Notes under the pieces: model-generated | Database searches by the model: none | The model's input: only the letters and a program-made list of their open reading frames with translations | What the model was told of the DNA's origin: nothing | Part shown: piece by piece, positions 5,381 to 7,159 of the stretch | Numbering within the stretch: position 1 is the first letter of the stretch | How the letters are laid out: each line of letters opens with the position of its first letter | Translations under genes and position numbers: made by a program | Assembly: GCA_016762995.1 (NCBI GenBank) | Contig: JAESUT010000143.1 | Location: 15,995-23,153, forward strand | Length of the DNA stretch: 7,159 nucleotides | Direction: 5' to 3' | Source: Gammaproteobacteria bacterium | Lineage (GTDB): Bacteria; Pseudomonadota; Gammaproteobacteria; Pseudomonadales; Pseudohongiellaceae

Positions 5381-7159
5381 ATGTCTAAATCTTTAGTAAT
5401 AGTTGAGTCCCCTGCAAAGGCGAAAACGATTAACAAGTACTTGGGTGATGAGTACATTGTGAAGTCTAGTGTCGGACACATCCGCGATCTTCCAACCAGT
5501 GGTAGCGGCAAGCCTATTGATACAAAGGCGCGTGCAGCGGCCGCAGCCCTGACGCGGAAAATGCCTCCAGAAGAAAAGGCTGCCTACAAGAAAAAGAAGG
5601 CCAAACAACAACTTGTGAAGCGAATGGGCATCGATCCCGATCGAGATTGGGCGGCAAATTATGAGATTCTGCCGGGCAAAGAGAAAGTTGTAGCTGAGCT
5701 TACGAAGCTCGCTAAGAATGCCGATCACATCTATCTCGCGACCGACCTTGATAGAGAGGGAGAAGCTATTGCTTGGCACTTGCAGGAAGCGATTGGCGGT
5801 GATCCTGACCGTTATAAGCGCGTGGTATTTAACGAAATCACTAAGAAAGCCATCACCGATGCTTTTAAGGAGCCTAGCGAACTTGATATGCGCTATGTCG
5901 AGGCGCAGCAGGCGCGGCGCTTCCTAGATAGAGTCGTGGGCTTCATGGTATCTCCACTACTCTGGGCAAAGGTTGCTAGAGGCTTATCAGCGGGTCGAGT
6001 GCAATCTGTTGCGGTTCGCCTTGTTGTGGAGCGAGAACAGCAGATTCGCGCGTTTATTCCAGACGAATTTTGGGAAGTGTTTGCGAAACTAAACACCAAG
6101 AAGAAGGAAAAGCTTCGCTGTCAGCTAGTTAGACAGAATGGCAGTAATTTCCGGCCGGACAATAAGGCCGATACCGATGCAGCTCTGGCGATTCTAGAAA
6201 GTGCAGACTATAAGGTTCTAAAGCGCGAAGACCGACCGACCTCGTCTAAGCCGAAGCCACCACTGATCACCTCAACTCTGCAGCAGGCCGCTAGTACAAG
6301 ACTTGGCTTCGGGGTAAAGAAGACCATGATGATGGCTCAGCGCCTCTACGAGGCCGGCTATATAACCTATATGCGTACCGACTCGACTCACCTGAGCAAT
6401 GACGCCATTGCCATGTGTCGCAGCTATATCGACAAAAGCTTCGGCGACAAGTACCTCACTGAAAAGCCGATGTTCTATAGCTCCAAAGAAGGAGCGCAGG
6501 AAGCTCACGAGGCGATACGCCCAACGACTGCGAAGATGGTGTCCGAAAAGCTGATGGGCATGGAGCCGGATGCTGTGCGGCTATATGCGTTGATTTGGCA
6601 GTACTTCGTTGCTTGTCAGATGCCGCCCGCTAGATATCTAAGCTCCTCTATTACTGTGGCGGCTGCCGAGTTCGAGCTAAGAACGAAGGGTCGCATCATG
6701 CAGTTCGATGGTTATTTGAAGGTAATGCCGTCCAAAGATGAAGATGTCCTGCTGCCCGCAATCGAGGTGGGTGAGTTATTGAATTTAGAGCTACTTGAGC
6801 CGTTTCAGAATTTTACCAAGCCTCCTGCACGCTTCACTGAAGCGAGCCTAGTCAAAGAATTAGAGAAGCGTGGCATCGGCCGGCCCTCTACCTACGCATC
6901 GATTATCTCGACGATTCAGGATCGAGGTTATGTGCGAACGGAGAGCAAGCGCTTCTTCGCGTTGAAAATGGGCGATATCGTTGCAGAGCGATTGCACGAG
7001 AGCTTCGCGGAGTTGATGGATTATGACTTTACCGCGAAGATGGAAGAGTCTCTCGATAAGGTCGCCAGTGGTGAGAAAGATTGGAAGGAGCTGCTGAACG
7101 AGTTCTATGCGGGTTTCACCAGTCAGTTAACAAAGGCCGAGGGCGAAGACGGTGGTATG
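5381..7159 (+). CDS. topA: DNA topoisomerase I (type IA, omega protein), N-terminal 593 residues
   Basis: The frame is open from ATG 5381 to the right edge with no stop, giving 593 codons; E. coli TopA has 865 residues, so the C-terminal zinc-ribbon DNA-binding domains lie outside. The enzyme relaxes negative supercoils by cutting one strand. The Toprim domain shows [14 protein letters not shown] (4-17, with Glu9) and [10 protein letters not shown] (120-129, acidic Asp122, Asp124, Glu126). The catalytic tyrosine is Tyr330 in ITYMRTDS (328-335), equivalent to E. coli Tyr319. [14 protein letters not shown] (202-215), [19 protein letters not shown] (480-498) and [13 protein letters not shown] (499-511) are near-identical to E. 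coli. The 11-residue offset traces to a longer Lys/Ala-rich loop at about 43-80. The ribosome-binding site is weak (AGAG at 5363-5366, unusually far from the ATG) and sits in the loop of a small AT hairpin (5357-5373). The gene has its own promoter. Confidence 0.97.
   Translation, partial: MSKSLVIVESPAKAKTINKYLGDEYIVKSSVGHIRDLPTSGSGKPIDTKARAAAAALTRKMPPEEKAAYKKKKAKQQLVKRMGIDPDRDWAANYEILPGKEKVVAELTKLAKNADHIYLATDLDREGEAIAWHLQEAIGGDPDRYKRVVFNEITKKAITDAFKEPSELDMRYVEAQQARRFLDRVVGFMVSPLLWAKVARGLSAGRVQSVAVRLVVEREQQIRAFIPDEFWEVFAKLNTKKKEKLRCQLVRQNGSNFRPDNKADTDAALAILESADYKVLKREDRPTSSKPKPPLITSTLQQAASTRLGFGVKKTMMMAQRLYEAGYITYMRTDSTHLSNDAIAMCRSYIDKSFGDKYLTEKPMFYSSKEGAQEAHEAIRPTTAKMVSEKLMGMEPDAVRLYALIWQYFVACQMPPARYLSSSITVAAAEFELRTKGRIMQFDGYLKVMPSKDEDVLLPAIEVGELLNLELLEPFQNFTKPPARFTEASLVKELEKRGIGRPSTYASIISTIQDRGYVRTESKRFFALKMGDIVAERLHESFAELMDYDFTAKMEESLDKVASGEKDWKELLNEFYAGFTSQLTKAEGEDGGM

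Noticed and set aside
5393..5779. 128-codon minus-strand frame inside topA
   Set aside because: It lies entirely opposite the strongly conserved Toprim coding region of topA, which explains the sequence fully.
1..7159. Mobile element, CRISPR array, toxin-antitoxin or defence system
   Set aside because: No regularly spaced direct repeats, transposase or integrase motifs, or defence-protein domains are visible; all long frames are explained by conserved housekeeping families.

Overview
The window looks like ordinary core chromosome from a gammaproteobacterium, probably a free-living or marine-type lineage. The main reason is that the proteins resemble the Escherichia coli PyrD, TatD and TopA closely. 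A second reason is that the tail of a large NAD-dependent glutamate dehydrogenase lies directly upstream of pyrD, an arrangement I recall from Shewanella. This placement rests on recalled family sequences, not on a search. I see no transposase, integrase, phage gene, CRISPR array, tRNA or rRNA.

Layout: (1) 1-291 (+) is the C-terminal end of gdhB. (2) 426-1448 (+) is pyrD, the membrane-linked class 2 dihydroorotate dehydrogenase of pyrimidine synthesis, with a TTG start. (3) After an 88-nt gap containing a long imperfect palindrome, 1537-1779 (+) encodes an 80-residue glutaredoxin-like protein, also with a TTG start. (4) Its last 14 bases overlap the end of a convergent gene, 2767-1766 (-), for an exported or anchored M15 (VanY-type) zinc peptidase. 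(5) tatD, 3748-2954 (-), lies upstream of that peptidase on the same strand. (6) A 179-nt divergent region separates tatD from ilvE, 3928-4986 (+), a branched-chain aminotransferase with a GTG start. (7) A 394-nt intergenic region holds a likely ilvE terminator, several inverted repeats, a T8 tract and a good sigma-70-like promoter. (8) topA begins at 5381 (+) and runs off the right edge, with 593 codons present.

The genes do not form one pathway. They cover glutamate catabolism, pyrimidine synthesis, thiol redox chemistry, cell-wall peptide hydrolysis, DNA 3'-end or hydrolytic quality control, branched-chain amino acid synthesis and DNA supercoiling. Transcription units are probably short: gdhB and pyrD could be read together, tatD may be followed by the M15 gene, and ilvE and topA look independently transcribed.

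I found no convincing new biological system. The points most worth a second look are non-coding: the 32-bp palindrome before the glutaredoxin gene, the structured ilvE-topA gap (possible small RNA), and the hairpin between tatD and the M15 gene. The unusual active-site spacing of the M15 peptidase also deserves checking.
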